DNA of 54,493 nt from contig NZ_BILZ01000041.1 in NCBI RefSeq assembly GCF_004000825.1, positions 1-54,493 on the forward strand, in the 5' to 3' direction. The notes beneath the pieces were generated by a model. It was not told the origin of the DNA, searched no databases, and saw only the letters and a list, made by a program, of their open reading frames with translations. This document shows positions 9,641-17,642 of this stretch, one piece after another. The first letter of the stretch is position 1, and each line of letters opens with the position of its first letter. The position numbers and the translations under genes were made by a program. Source of the stretch: Paenibacillus kobensis NBRC 15729 (lineage in GTDB: Bacteria; Bacillota; Bacilli; Paenibacillales; Paenibacillaceae).

Positions 9641-10183
9641 CCCTTCTAGCCTCCCAAACCCTCAAGAGCTTTTATCACCCACCCAAACCCTCAAGGCCTT
9701 TTTCACCCACCCAACCCCTCCCTGCAAGGGAGGGCCCCAAAGGTCTCGCGCCCTCTGGACTCCCCTAAGCCAACTCTAGCTACACCTACCGTCCCCGCCG
9801 CTTTCCGTCCCTCCCGGGACCCGCTTCCCTCTGTCCGCACCTATTTCCACTTATCCGTCCACCTACTTTACGTTGCCCCTCCCATCATCCATGCACCCTC
9901 TCGCTTAACGTCCCTCCAGGACCCGCTCCACCTTTAATCGCTCCCCGCCTCCTGTTGCTCCGCCCCCGGTTCCCGGGCTCCGCTTATGCTGATAGTTACT
10001 CTAACTTCCGGTTCCCAAGCCCAGCTTACGCTGATAGTTACTTTAGTTCCCAAATTCCCTGGCTCTGCTTATGCGTTCTAGTTTCCGTTACCCCGTCCGC
10101 CTACTACTCCATGCCCCTCCCATTATCCGTCCAACCTCCTCGCTTACGTCCCCCGGTTCCCCCATAACCCGCCCCTTACTGCG
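9641..10183. other. C-rich, repeat-laden non-coding stretch with a G-quadruplex candidate
   Basis: No credible gene is seen. The plus strand is strongly pyrimidine-rich. At 9656-9720 a unit of about 31 bp (CCCTCAAG then CACCCACCCA) recurs. At 9960-10090 three variants of GCTTAYGCTGATAGTTACT occur. On the minus strand, 9722-9706 reads GGGAGGGGTTGGGTGGG, four G-runs with loops of 1-2 nt, about 70-80 nt upstream of the flavoprotein start codon and so possibly in its 5' leader. Confidence 0.6.
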
Positions 10184-10368
10184 CTAACGAATCGTACGAG
10201 CGCTATTTCGTGCATTTTGGCCATTTTCAAATTCTAACGAACTCCAGAAACGCTATTTCGTCGTTTTTACCTCGTATCGATCGCTTTTGACTGAAATAAC
10301 GCTCACTGAGTTCGTTAGAGTGTCTGACAGGACATCTTCGAGCAATTTGCACTTATACGATTCGTTAC
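10184..10368. repeat. Cluster of CTAACGAA...CGCTATTT repeats in both orientations
   Basis: Plus-strand copies occur at 10184-10211 and 10234-10261: CTAACGAA, six variable bases, then about CGCTATTTCGT, spaced 50 bp. An inverted copy occupies 10291-10318, and an inverted partial copy (ATACGATTCGTTAC) 10355-10368. The region is non-coding. The pattern looks like a dispersed intergenic repeat family. Confidence 0.7.
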
Positions 10369-10499
10369 ATTCAGACCAAAAAGCAAAATTTGCCCGCATC
10401 CATCCTTTTCATTAACTTGCACCATTTAAAGCCTTACAATGTGTCCTATCTTGATCGTCCCAGCCGGTATCAGCGTGCGACTCTCCCAAAATCAACAAA

Positions 10500-10518
10500 G
10501 CCTGCACAATGTGCAGGC
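10500..10518 (-). terminator. Possible terminator downstream of the MerR gene
   Basis: GCCTGCAC / GTGCAGGC with a 3-nt loop is followed on the minus strand by TTTGTTGATTTTG. It lies about 120 bp after the regulator stop, so the link is tentative. Confidence 0.5.
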
Positions 10519-10573
10519 GTTTAACGATTGAGCGAGTTTCCGGGACATGACGACCCTTCCGCTTATTCAGTTT

Positions 10574-10608
10574 CTATCCACATGTTAAGTTGTGGATAAT
10601 GTGGACAA
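10574..10608. promoter_or_regulatory. DnaA-box cluster, left of the MerR gene
   Basis: Three DnaA-box-like 9-mers (consensus TTATCCACA) lie within 35 bp: CTATCCACA at 10574-10582 (8 of 9), a perfect box on the minus strand at 10591-10599 (TGTGGATAA), and TGTGGACAA at 10600-10608 (8 of 9). Confidence 0.55.
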
Positions 10609-10637
10609 GCTGTGTGTTATTCCTGTATATTCCTCTA

Positions 10638-11414
10638 TCACACCTTGCCCGCATCCACACGGTCGCAGTGGATAATCATCGCTTCGCGCATGAATGCGGC
10701 AAGACCCGGCTGCTGTTTGTCGATATTTTCGGTAAACCGGTAGTCATTCACGTACATATCCCCAAGCCCGCGATAGATTTCGGTCGAGCATTCATAGAAG
10801 TTATCCGAAATATGCTGGCGGTGGTTTGATATAATCCGCTGCACTTCCTCATCGTCCGGGCCATTCGCCATTCGAGCAACCAGCCCTTCGTATACTGCGG
10901 CCATCTCTTCCTTGATCCGCTTCCAATCCGCTTCCGTGTACTTCGCCGTGCGGCGGGCCGACTCCCTACACGCCTCCGTATGCCCCCAGCGCTGCTCCGC
11001 TTCTTTCTCGTATTTCTTCTGATGCTCCTCGATTTCTTTCATATCGAACGGCTCGAACATGTCCTTATTGCTCATTGCAGTGCCTCCTTCGATCGAATGA
11101 AGCGTCTGCTCCACCGACGTAATGATTTGCTCGAGGCGATGCTTCTTCTTCATTAACAGCTCCTTATGGATAAGCAGCGTCCGGCGTCTGTCATACTGCT
11201 CGTCATCGAGAATGGCGCGCACCTCTTGAAGCGGCAGGTCCAGCTCCTTAAAAAATAAAATTTGCTGCAGCCGCTCCAAATCCTCGACGCTGTAGTACCG
11301 GTAGCCGTTATCTCTTACCTCCGATGGCTTCAGCAGCCCGATCTCGTCGTAATGGTGCAGCGTCCGGACGCTCACCCCCGCGATCTTGGCCACTTCCTTC
11401 ACCTTGTAGTTCAT
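10638..11414 (-). CDS. MerR-family regulator with TipAS-like effector domain
   Basis: A 258-residue regulator. Residues 1-70 are a MerR winged helix (VKEVAKIAGVSVRTLHHYDEIGLL, then NGYRYYS), followed by a coiled-coil dimerisation helix to about 110. Residues about 130-255 match the TipAS antibiotic-recognition fold (helical, with W-rich ESARRTAKYTEADWKRI and HISDNFYECS). In TipAL and Bacillus Mta, this domain binds drugs and the protein activates efflux or its own gene. AGGTGATGCGAGG precedes the ATG. No efflux gene is adjacent, so the target is unknown. Unusually, DnaA-box-like clusters lie on both sides, one in the promoter region and one just after the stop. Confidence 0.92.
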   Translation of the reverse strand: MNYKVKEVAKIAGVSVRTLHHYDEIGLLKPSEVRDNGYRYYSVEDLERLQQILFFKELDLPLQEVRAILDDEQYDRRRTLLIHKELLMKKKHRLEQIITSVEQTLHSIEGGTAMSNKDMFEPFDMKEIEEHQKKYEKEAEQRWGHTEACRESARRTAKYTEADWKRIKEEMAAVYEGLVARMANGPDDEEVQRIISNHRQHISDNFYECSTEIYRGLGDMYVNDYRFTENIDKQQPGLAAFMREAMIIHCDRVDAGKV

Positions 11415-11475
11415 CCTCGCATCACCTCATGCCATCATCGTAAAGGATCACGTAACGTGAGTGTCAATGCACAAT

Positions 11476-11533
11476 TGTGGAAAAAGGTTATACAGACTTT
11501 ATCCCCAACTGCAATTGTGCATAATGTGGATAA
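11476..11533. promoter_or_regulatory. DnaA-box cluster, upstream of the MerR gene
   Basis: TGTGGAAAA at 11476-11484 (8 of 9), TTATCCCCA at 11499-11507 (8 of 9), and a perfect box in minus orientation at 11525-11533 (TGTGGATAA). Short CAATTG palindromes lie at 11472-11479 and near 11512. The cluster falls in the promoter region of the MerR gene. Confidence 0.55.
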
Positions 11534-11590
11534 AGTTCGGGATAACTTCGGCTTGATCCTGAATAGACGCGGTATTCCCACACAAATATA

Positions 11591-11623
11591 CGAAAACCGA
11601 GGCTGCCTTCGGCAAGCCCCGGT
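11591..11623 (-). terminator. Intrinsic terminator of the LigB-type dioxygenase gene
   Basis: ACCGAGGCTGCC pairs with GGCAAGCCCCGGT around TTC, with one bulge. On the minus strand the stem ends in GGTTTTCG. It lies 17 bp after the gene's stop. Confidence 0.7.
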
Positions 11624-11639
11624 CATTGCTCACAGCTTA

Positions 11640-12410
11640 TTAAAATTTCAAACAAATATAACTGAGCGTTCCCATCTCGTAGCTCCGGTGAATCACTTCG
11701 GGCTTCTGCTCAGGATCGCCGCTGCCATAAGCAATATACAGCGGGACAAAATGCTCCGGACGAGGCACGGCCAGCGCCGCGTTCGGCGCTTGCTCCTCGT
11801 AACGGAACAGCGACGGCAGATCGCGCTCCGTCATGCGGTCCACCAGCCAATCGTCGAAATCGATCGCCCACTGCTCAGGCTCGCCGCCGCCCCATTTCAT
11901 CTGTTTGAAGTTATGCACCGTAGCGCCGCTGCCAATAATAAGAATGTCTTCCGTTCCTAAGCCGCGCAGCGCCTCGCCGACACGATATTGATACTCGTTC
12001 GTCTGGAACGGCTGCACCGATATTTGCACAACCGGAATATCCGCATCCGGGAACAGACGCTTCAGGACGACCCACGAGCCGTGGTCAAGACCGCGCTGCG
12101 AGTCGAAGCGGACCGGAATGCCTTGCTCGCCTAGTCTCCGGCCTACCTCTTCGGCAAGTTCCGGATCGCCTGGCGCTGGATAAGACACTTCGAACAGTTC
12201 ACGCGGGAAGCCGCCGAAATCGTATATCGTCTCATAAGGACCGTTCACCGTCGAGATTGTCAGTACATCCGTTTCCCAATGCGCCGTGAACAACACGATC
12301 GCCTTAGGCTTCCCGAAAGACGAACCATACTGGGATAAGAACAAGCCGCACTCGTTGTCTTCAATCGCCATCATCGGCGAGCCATGGCCAATAAATAAAA
12401 CGGGCATCAT
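11640..12410 (-). CDS. LigB-family (DODA-type) extradiol dioxygenase
   Basis: A 256-residue protein of the class III extradiol dioxygenase family, closest in layout to YgiD / 4,5-DOPA dioxygenase. It shows the metal-site histidines in LFIGHGSPMM near residue 8, in LFTAHWE near 44, in DHGSWVVL, and in PRPEHFVPLYIAYG. Such enzymes open catechol rings with a single non-haem metal ion; the natural substrate here is unknown. AAGGAGG precedes two consecutive ATG codons; the first is used here. The gene is divergent from an HxlR regulator with a candidate operator between them, which suggests redox- or quinone-responsive control, as known for HxlR family members such as YodB and CatR. That link is inferred from position. 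Confidence 0.9.
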   Translation of the reverse strand: MMPVLFIGHGSPMMAIEDNECGLFLSQYGSSFGKPKAIVLFTAHWETDVLTISTVNGPYETIYDFGGFPRELFEVSYPAPGDPELAEEVGRRLGEQGIPVRFDSQRGLDHGSWVVLKRLFPDADIPVVQISVQPFQTNEYQYRVGEALRGLGTEDILIIGSGATVHNFKQMKWGGGEPEQWAIDFDDWLVDRMTERDLPSLFRYEEQAPNAALAVPRPEHFVPLYIAYGSGDPEQKPEVIHRSYEMGTLSYICLKF

Positions 12411-12501
12411 ATTGCTACCTCCTTGTGTTATCGATCGTATTCATGAAGAAGATGAAGGGGGTTCCATTTATCCTTACACTAAGTTACTATTAAGAAACTA
12501 A

Positions 12502-12518
12502 TTACTTTATGTAAGTAA
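12502..12518. promoter_or_regulatory. Candidate HxlR-type operator
   Basis: TTACTTTATGTAAGTAA has 6-bp inverted arms around a 5-bp centre, resembling the TTACT/AGTAA dyads bound by YodB-type HxlR proteins. It lies between the divergent dioxygenase and HxlR genes. A weaker dyad (AGTT...AACT) lies at 12483-12500. Confidence 0.4.
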
Positions 12519-12642
12519 GTATATTACCTCTCTGTTTTGAAGTCAACAACGAACCCTGCCGTACTCATCGTTTCCTTTTCGAACCAACTATATTTATTTT
12601 AGTGAACTTGCGATATAATAAATTTATATTGAGGTGATGAAG

Positions 12643-12951
12643 ATGAACGAGACAGCTTTATGTCCCCGTTTCGAGAAAGCGGTCGGCATGCTAAGCAAGC
12701 GCTGGGTCTCGCTAATCGTATTTCAATTGCTTCCAGGCCCCCGAAGATTTTGCGGTCTCGAGACTTCCTTACCGAATATTAGTGGCAGACTGCTGTCGGA
12801 ACGGCTGAAGGAACTGGAGCAGGAAGGCATCGTTCGAAGAGAAGTATTCCCGGAAACGCCCGTACGTATCGAATATTCGTTAACGGACAAAGGCCGGGCG
12901 CTCGCGCCTGTGCTAAGCGAGATCGGGACCTGGTCGTCGAACTGGCTGTAA
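12643..12951 (+). CDS. HxlR-family winged-helix regulator
   Basis: A roughly 102-residue HxlR/DUF24 protein. After an N-terminal Cys in ETALCPRFEKAVGML come the winged-helix elements LSKRWVSLIVFQLL, RRFCGLETSLPNISGRLLSERLKELEQEGIV and VRIEYSLTDKGRAL. The single N-terminal Cys is the redox or electrophile sensor in relatives such as YodB and HypR. The start at 12643 is chosen because GAGG at 12631-12634 is 8 nt away; a GTG at 12634 and an ATG at 12637 are too close to it. The gene is divergent from the LigB dioxygenase, its most likely target, and is followed by a strong terminator. Confidence 0.92.
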   Translation: MNETALCPRFEKAVGMLSKRWVSLIVFQLLPGPRRFCGLETSLPNISGRLLSERLKELEQEGIVRREVFPETPVRIEYSLTDKGRALAPVLSEIGTWSSNWL

Positions 12952-12997
12952 CAGCTGTTATAGCGAACACCCTATAAGTTAATATGAAGCAACTCTG

Positions 12998-13050
12998 AGC
13001 CCTGTACCGGGAGGACTGTTTGTCCTTGCGGTGCAGGGCTGTTTTGGTTT
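12998..13050 (+). terminator. Intrinsic terminator of the HxlR gene
   Basis: AGCCCTGTACCG pairs with CGGTGCAGGGCT, with an inner AGGAC/GTCCT helix, followed by GTTTTGGTTT. Confidence 0.85.
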
Positions 13051-13059
13051 AGCCTAACC

Positions 13060-13200
13060 GTCACTGGCACCAGCGGGAGAAACCAGGAACCCGCAACGGC
13101 CGCGTATGTTTACGCCAGCTTCAGGGCAAACGATGACAGTGGCTATTTTCGCACGGCATTCCGCTGCAAGCAGCGCAGCCGAACTGATAAACAAAGGATT
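13060..13200 (+). promoter_or_regulatory. Possible structured leader of the potassium-transporter gene
   Basis: The sequence before the KtrB/TrkH start can form nested helices: an outer CACTG (13062-13066) with CAGTG (13137-13141), enclosing GCGGG/CCCGC (13073-13077 / 13090-13094) and GCGTA/TACGC (13102-13106 / 13111-13115), then GCTGC/GCAGC at about 13163-13174. Bacillota ktr genes are often preceded by c-di-AMP riboswitches, but the conserved blocks of that class are not found here. No terminator separates it from the gene. Confidence 0.3.
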
Positions 13201-13209
13201 GGGTAACAT

Positions 13210-14574
13210 ATGTGGAGCAAAATACGCAATTGGCTCGAACACCGGTCGCCTGCCCAATTGATTACGAGCTATTATTTAATTGCTGTCACGATCGCGATTG
13301 TACTGTTCAGCATCCCTGCCGTGCGGAAACCCGGCGTTCATGTCTCCTTCTTCGATACGGTGTTCACCGCAGTAAGCGTCGTCAGCGATACGGGGCTTGG
13401 CGTATTCAATGTTGCCGAAACTTACAGTACGTTCGGATATTTCATCATTATCATCGTGCTGCAATTCGCAGGAATCGGCATCATGGCGATGAGCACGTTC
13501 TTCTGGATGCTGCTCGGCAGACGGATCGGCTTGCGGGAGCGAAAGCTTATCATGGTCGACAACAACCAGTTCGCGCTGTCCGGTCTTGTCTATTTGATGA
13601 AGGAAATATTGAAGCTTGTGCTTCTGACGGAGCTCATCGGGGCCGCAATTCTGGGGGTACGTTTTCTAAGCTATTATTCGACCTGGCAGGATGCATTCGT
13701 CCACGGACTATTCGCTGCGGTGAGCGCGACGACGAACGCCGGCATGGATATCACCGGCCAGTCGCTTATCCCTTATGCGAACGATTATTTCGTGCAGATT
13801 ATTACGGTGATCCTGATTATTTTCGGCGCCATCGGATTCCCGGTATTGATTGAGGTCAAAGCGTTCTTAACGAGGGCCAAGCTCGATCTGGTCCATCCGT
13901 TCCGGTTCTCGTTATTCGCCAAAATCACGACGTTCACCTATTTTGTTCTGCTCGGAATCGGGACTATTCTCATCTGGCTCACGGAGTCGCGGCACTTTTT
14001 TCATGGCATGTCGTGGCATAGGAGCTTCTTCTACGCCTTCTTCCAGGCAGCGACAACGAGAAGCGCCGGTCTGACGACGCTCGATATTAATCAACTGACG
14101 ATGCCGACATTGCTGATTATGAGCATCTTCATGTTCATCGGCGGCTCGCCGAACTCTGTCGGGGGCGGCATCCGGACGACAACATTCGCGCTCAACATGC
14201 TGTTTATTTACCATTTTGCGAAGGGGAAGAAAGAAATTAAGGTGTTCCGGCGGGAAATCCATCAAGACGATATTCTAAAATCGCTGGCCATCTCGCTGCT
14301 TGCCATCCTCATGTGTACGGTATCGGTTATTGCAATCAGCATCACAGACATGGATCATCCGCTTATCTCCATCGTACTGGAAGTGTGCTCGGCCTTCGGC
14401 ACGGTCGGCTTGTCGACGGGCATTACGCCGGACTTGAGCGCATTCGCCAAGTGCGACCTGATGGCGCTTATGTTCATCGGCCGAATCGGCCTAACGTCGT
14501 TCCTGCTCATTATCGGCGGCACGAAGCGCGATCCGAAATTCCGCTATCCGGTGGAGAGAGTGATGACGGGTTGA
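13210..14574 (+). CDS. KtrB/TrkH-family potassium uptake channel subunit
   Basis: A 454-residue integral membrane protein of the Trk/Ktr/HKT superfamily, near the usual KtrB length. The four pore-loop repeats are visible: FTAVSVVSDTGLG near residue 51, AAVSATTNAGMD, FFQAATTRSAGLTTL, and SAFGTVGLSTG near 395. Each carries the selectivity-filter Gly. It moves K+ (or Na+) across the membrane, normally gated by a cytoplasmic KtrA/KtrC ring, which is not encoded here; in Bacillota the ring gene is often unlinked. The ribosome binding site is weak (AAAGGATTGGG). The leader may be structured. It shares a bidirectional terminator with the convergent azoreductase. Confidence 0.94.
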   Translation: MWSKIRNWLEHRSPAQLITSYYLIAVTIAIVLFSIPAVRKPGVHVSFFDTVFTAVSVVSDTGLGVFNVAETYSTFGYFIIIIVLQFAGIGIMAMSTFFWMLLGRRIGLRERKLIMVDNNQFALSGLVYLMKEILKLVLLTELIGAAILGVRFLSYYSTWQDAFVHGLFAAVSATTNAGMDITGQSLIPYANDYFVQIITVILIIFGAIGFPVLIEVKAFLTRAKLDLVHPFRFSLFAKITTFTYFVLLGIGTILIWLTESRHFFHGMSWHRSFFYAFFQAATTRSAGLTTLDINQLTMPTLLIMSIFMFIGGSPNSVGGGIRTTTFALNMLFIYHFAKGKKEIKVFRREIHQDDILKSLAISLLAILMCTVSVIAISITDMDHPLISIVLEVCSAFGTVGLSTGITPDLSAFAKCDLMALMFIGRIGLTSFLLIIGGTKRDPKFRYPVERVMTG

Positions 14575-14604
14575 AGCGAGGCATTGGAAGACTAAGGGAT
14601 GAAA

Positions 14605-14638
14605 AAAGAGCAGCGGTGCGTTATGCACCCTGCTCTTT
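14605..14638. terminator. Bidirectional terminator between the potassium channel and azoreductase genes
   Basis: AAAGAGCAG and GGTGC pair with GCACC and TGCTCTTT, with one bulge. The flanking A- and T-rich bases serve both strands. Confidence 0.85.
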
Positions 14639-14683
14639 CGTTCGTTACAAGCTGGATGAGCCAAGCACTCGAGCTCGCCTCGA

Positions 14684-15310
14684 TTAGAACGAGCTTGCCG
14701 TCGCCGCTGCTTTCTCCACACCTGCGCCGATGATCTCCGCTGCTTGGTCAGCGAATCTCGCATGGCCTTCTACGATGATTTTCTCGATATCCTGAATACC
14801 GAAGAAGCGCAATTGGTTCTCGACGTAGTTAACCGCCATCTCGGATGCCGCGAATGGACCTTCCGAATAAACATTGCCGCGAGCGTTCAGAATGATGACT
14901 TGTTTGCCGCCGAGCAGACCTTCCGGACCTTGCTCCGTGTAACGGAACGTTTTGCCTGCTTGGTTCAAATAGTCCATGTACGTATGAAGCACGGCTGGAA
15001 TCGTCATGTTCCAGAGCGGGAAGGCGAAGACGACTTTGTCTGCCGCGATGAACTGGTCGAGGTAGCCGTTCGCAATTGCAGCCGCTTCTGCTTCCTCTTG
15101 CGTCATGTCGATGCCGCGCGCCGCTTTGAACATACCCGTAATCATTGTGTTGTTCAGGTAAGGCAGATTCGTGTTGTACAGATCGATCTCCGTTACTTGT
15201 TGATCCGGATTGGCTTGCTTGTAGCTTGCCACGAAAGCATCGTACAGCTGTACGCTTACCGATTGGTCGGCTGGACGGTCATTGGCTTTGATAAACAATA
15301 CGTTAGTCAT
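14684..15310 (-). CDS. azoR: FMN-dependent NADH:quinone oxidoreductase / azoreductase
   Basis: A 208-residue flavodoxin-like AzoR family protein. Features include the N-terminal FMN phosphate loop (ANDRPADQSVS), the PLWNMTIPAVLHTYMDYL signature near residue 98, and LNARGNVYSEGP near 145. The enzyme reduces quinones and azo compounds with two electrons from NADH and defends against quinone or thiol stress. AGGAGGAATATATA precedes the ATG. It is monocistronic, with its own bidirectional terminator. Other electrophile-related genes (LigB dioxygenase with HxlR, FAH hydrolase) are within 5 kb but not in the same operon. Confidence 0.95.
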   Translation of the reverse strand: MTNVLFIKANDRPADQSVSVQLYDAFVASYKQANPDQQVTEIDLYNTNLPYLNNTMITGMFKAARGIDMTQEEAEAAAIANGYLDQFIAADKVVFAFPLWNMTIPAVLHTYMDYLNQAGKTFRYTEQGPEGLLGGKQVIILNARGNVYSEGPFAASEMAVNYVENQLRFFGIQDIEKIIVEGHARFADQAAEIIGAGVEKAAATASSF

Positions 15311-15451
15311 TATATATTCCTCCTTGGAATGGTTGCTTAATTTTATTTAGTTACTTGATTGATTTGCTTTATGTGCTCATTGTACAGAAGGAGCCGCTCC
15401 CTATCGTCGGTGGATGGTCGGAGTATTCGCTACTGCTTTCGTAGGTGAAAT

Positions 15452-15483
15452 TAAAAAAACTTCTACGACTATGGTCGTAGAAG
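15452..15483 (-). terminator. Intrinsic terminator of the FAH-family gene
   Basis: CTTCTACGAC / GTCGTAGAAG form a perfect 10-bp stem with loop TATG. On the minus strand it is followed by TTTTTTTAATTT. Confidence 0.88.
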
Positions 15484-15571
15484 CTAATGGTGCCCGCTAG
15501 CAGTATCTTGCTCGGTTATGCAAAGCCGGTCGGTTATTTGGGCCCTGCATAGCCCTTTCGTTATCCATATG

Positions 15572-16189
15572 CTACAGACTTACCCGCAGCGGGCCAAAAC
15601 GTTCGCCATTCAAAATTAGCGTCAGTTCGTCGCCGTCTTTCACCCCGCCGACGCCGGCAGGCGTTCCGGTGTAGATGATATCGCCTGCAGCGAGGCCGAA
15701 CGTATCGCCAATATAGCTGATGAGCCGCTCCAGCGGAAAAATCATGTCCCGCGGGCTGCCTGACTGCACTTCAGCACCGTTGTTCAGCAAGCTGAATGTC
15801 AGCTCCTGAAACGCCGCAGCGCCAGGGAACGGCTGGAATGCCGACAGCACGGCGGAGTTTTTGAACCCTTTGGCAAGCAGCCATGGATGCCGTTTTTCCT
15901 TTAGCACCGTCTGCACGTCGCGCGCCGTCCAATCAATGCCGATCGCCAGCCCGTCCACCACTTGGTCAGCGGTCATTCCCGACTCATACGTGCGCCCGAT
16001 CCGTACAACTAACTCCGCCTCATAATGAATCTCGCCGATGCCGGAAGGCAGGCGCAGTTCCCCCACGGCCGGGTGAAGCGCGTGTGTCGGCTTCGAGAAA
16101 ATCATCGGCTCCTCCGGCACATCGTTGCCCAGCTCCTGAGCGTGAAGCGCATAATTCCGGCCTACGCAATAAATATTACGAATATCCAT
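15572..16189 (-). CDS. Fumarylacetoacetate hydrolase family protein
   Basis: A 205-residue protein, the short single-domain FAH type. It has the opening [16 protein letters not shown], the metal ligands in [11 protein letters not shown] (Glu, Glu), the Asp in [10 protein letters not shown], and a C-terminal [19 protein letters not shown]. Family members hydrolyse or decarboxylate beta-diketo acids with Mg2+ or Mn2+ (fumarylpyruvate, oxaloacetate and others); the exact substrate cannot be read from sequence. It lies 66 bp downstream of the metallophosphoesterase gene on the same strand with no terminator between, so the two may share a transcript. Confidence 0.9.
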   Translation of the reverse strand: MDIRNIYCVGRNYALHAQELGNDVPEEPMIFSKPTHALHPAVGELRLPSGIGEIHYEAELVVRIGRTYESGMTADQVVDGLAIGIDWTARDVQTVLKEKRHPWLLAKGFKNSAVLSAFQPFPGAAAFQELTFSLLNNGAEVQSGSPRDMIFPLERLISYIGDTFGLAAGDIIYTGTPAGVGGVKDGDELTLILNGERFGPLRVSL

Positions 16190-16255
16190 CGATTCGTCTC
16201 ATTCCTTTCCAGTCGGGATCACCATCATTTATCGTAACCGCATTAGCTTTGCAGC

Positions 16256-17383
16256 TTATGCGTCTCGAAACCGCAGTTTAATATCAATCAGCTCTGAGCG
16301 GCTCATCAGCCGAATCGGCGGCCCCCATGAGCCGAAGCCGGATGATACGATGACATGCATCAGACCTTTGCGCATATAACCCCAATCGAGCTCGAACAGC
16401 CGGCGCGTGAAATAATGGTTCGGGAAAAATTGTCCCCGGTGCGTATGCCCGCATACGAGCAGATCGACTCCGGCCTCAGCTGCCTGCGCAAAGCCATACG
16501 GCTGATGATCCATTGCCAGCACCGGAAGTGCCGCGTCAAGCGGAGCCGTAAGCTCGCTCATCGGCAGTCTGCCGCCTCCCGACTCCGCCGTCTTATCCTT
16601 GCGTCCGACGACATGGAACAGCCCATCCACCGTCACCGTCTCGTCGCGAAGCACGGAGATTCCAATCTTCTTCATCGTCTGTACATATTGTTCAGAATCG
16701 CCGCCGTAATATTCATGATTGCCGAGCACAGCATACACGCCTTGCTTCGCCTTCAATTGCTCAAGCGTTGCCGCCATGTTGTTGCGGAGAAAAGGCTCGA
16801 TCGAATCGTCCAGCACGTCGCCTGCCAGCAGGACGACATCCGGCTTCATAGCGTTCATACGGTCAACCAATTTACGCAGGTGGCGGTTGCCGACGACATT
16901 GCCTAGATGCAAGTCCGATGCCATGGCAACGCGCAACTCTCGCAGGCTTCCGGCGGGAGCCGGCTTGTCCAGTGTTAACACATACTCGCGCACGACCGGC
17001 GACCATGCGTTATAGGAACCGCGAAGCATCAGCACCAGCAGAATAGCCGCAACGATGCCGAACAAAATCATGACGGTATCGCCCCGCTCTATTCCTGCTG
17101 CTCCCATCAGCCAAGCTGCCAGATCTGCGACGGGGAGCAGTAATAGCGAAAATTCAATTAACGCTACATAATAGGCGCCAATCACCTTAAGCAACCGTCC
17201 GATCGGACCGAGCTTCAACATCCTGCCAAGCAAATATCCGAAAGACAATACAGCGAACACAGGCCAGTAAATCCAAGACACAACATCCACTCCAGCATGT
17301 CGAAGCACAAGATCCCCATGCCAGCCAATGTAGAAGTTGATGATCACCAATAGGACCAAGAAGGGAAGGAATCGAATAAACAT
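16256..17383 (-). CDS. Membrane-anchored metallophosphoesterase
   Basis: A 375-residue protein. Residues 1-130 contain about four hydrophobic segments. Residues about 150-375 are a calcineurin-like phosphoesterase domain with every metal motif: ASDLHLG, LAGDVLDD, LGNHEYY, MDHQP and VCGHTHRGQ. The layout matches YkuE/YaeI-type enzymes, which act on lipid-linked or membrane-proximal phosphate esters; the substrate is unknown. The end (HVIVSSGFGSWGPPIRLMSRSEL) is typical of the family. It may be co-transcribed with the downstream FAH gene. Confidence 0.9.
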   Translation of the reverse strand: MFIRFLPFLVLLVIINFYIGWHGDLVLRHAGVDVVSWIYWPVFAVLSFGYLLGRMLKLGPIGRLLKVIGAYYVALIEFSLLLLPVADLAAWLMGAAGIERGDTVMILFGIVAAILLVLMLRGSYNAWSPVVREYVLTLDKPAPAGSLRELRVAMASDLHLGNVVGNRHLRKLVDRMNAMKPDVVLLAGDVLDDSIEPFLRNNMAATLEQLKAKQGVYAVLGNHEYYGGDSEQYVQTMKKIGISVLRDETVTVDGLFHVVGRKDKTAESGGGRLPMSELTAPLDAALPVLAMDHQPYGFAQAAEAGVDLLVCGHTHRGQFFPNHYFTRRLFELDWGYMRKGLMHVIVSSGFGSWGPPIRLMSRSELIDIKLRFRDA

Positions 17384-17540
17384 GGAAGCCGAACTCCTCT
17401 GCTCATAATCTATGACTCTAGCTTACTCCGATTGCTATAGTATGAATGTAACATATCAGACGAGCCAAACCAAACGAGCGCACGCAACCTGGCCTCCAAC
17501 CATCTGGTGTGGCACAAAAAGTGTTGCAACAGCCTGCAAC

Positions 17541-17579
17541 AAAAAACAGCGGTCGCCTGCCTGACGGCAAGCGACCGCT
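17541..17579 (-). terminator. Intrinsic terminator of the MFS gene
   Basis: AGCGGTCGC / GCGACCGCT enclose an inner TGCC/GGCA helix. On the minus strand the stem is followed by GTTTTTTGTTG. Confidence 0.85.
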
Positions 17580-17642
17580 ATCTAACTATCTACGGGGTGC
17601 GTGCATTGCCCTCCCCTTAAGTACCATTCCGCTCTACCTCGG

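Noticed and set aside
9955-10167. 70-codon plus-strand frame in the C-rich region
   Set aside because: Low-complexity Pro/Ser/Tyr reading of repeats, no ribosome binding site.
13060-13200. c-di-AMP (ydaO) or c-di-GMP riboswitch upstream of the potassium channel gene
   Set aside because: Short look-alike strings such as CAGGGCAAAC occur, but the order and remaining conserved blocks of those classes are missing.
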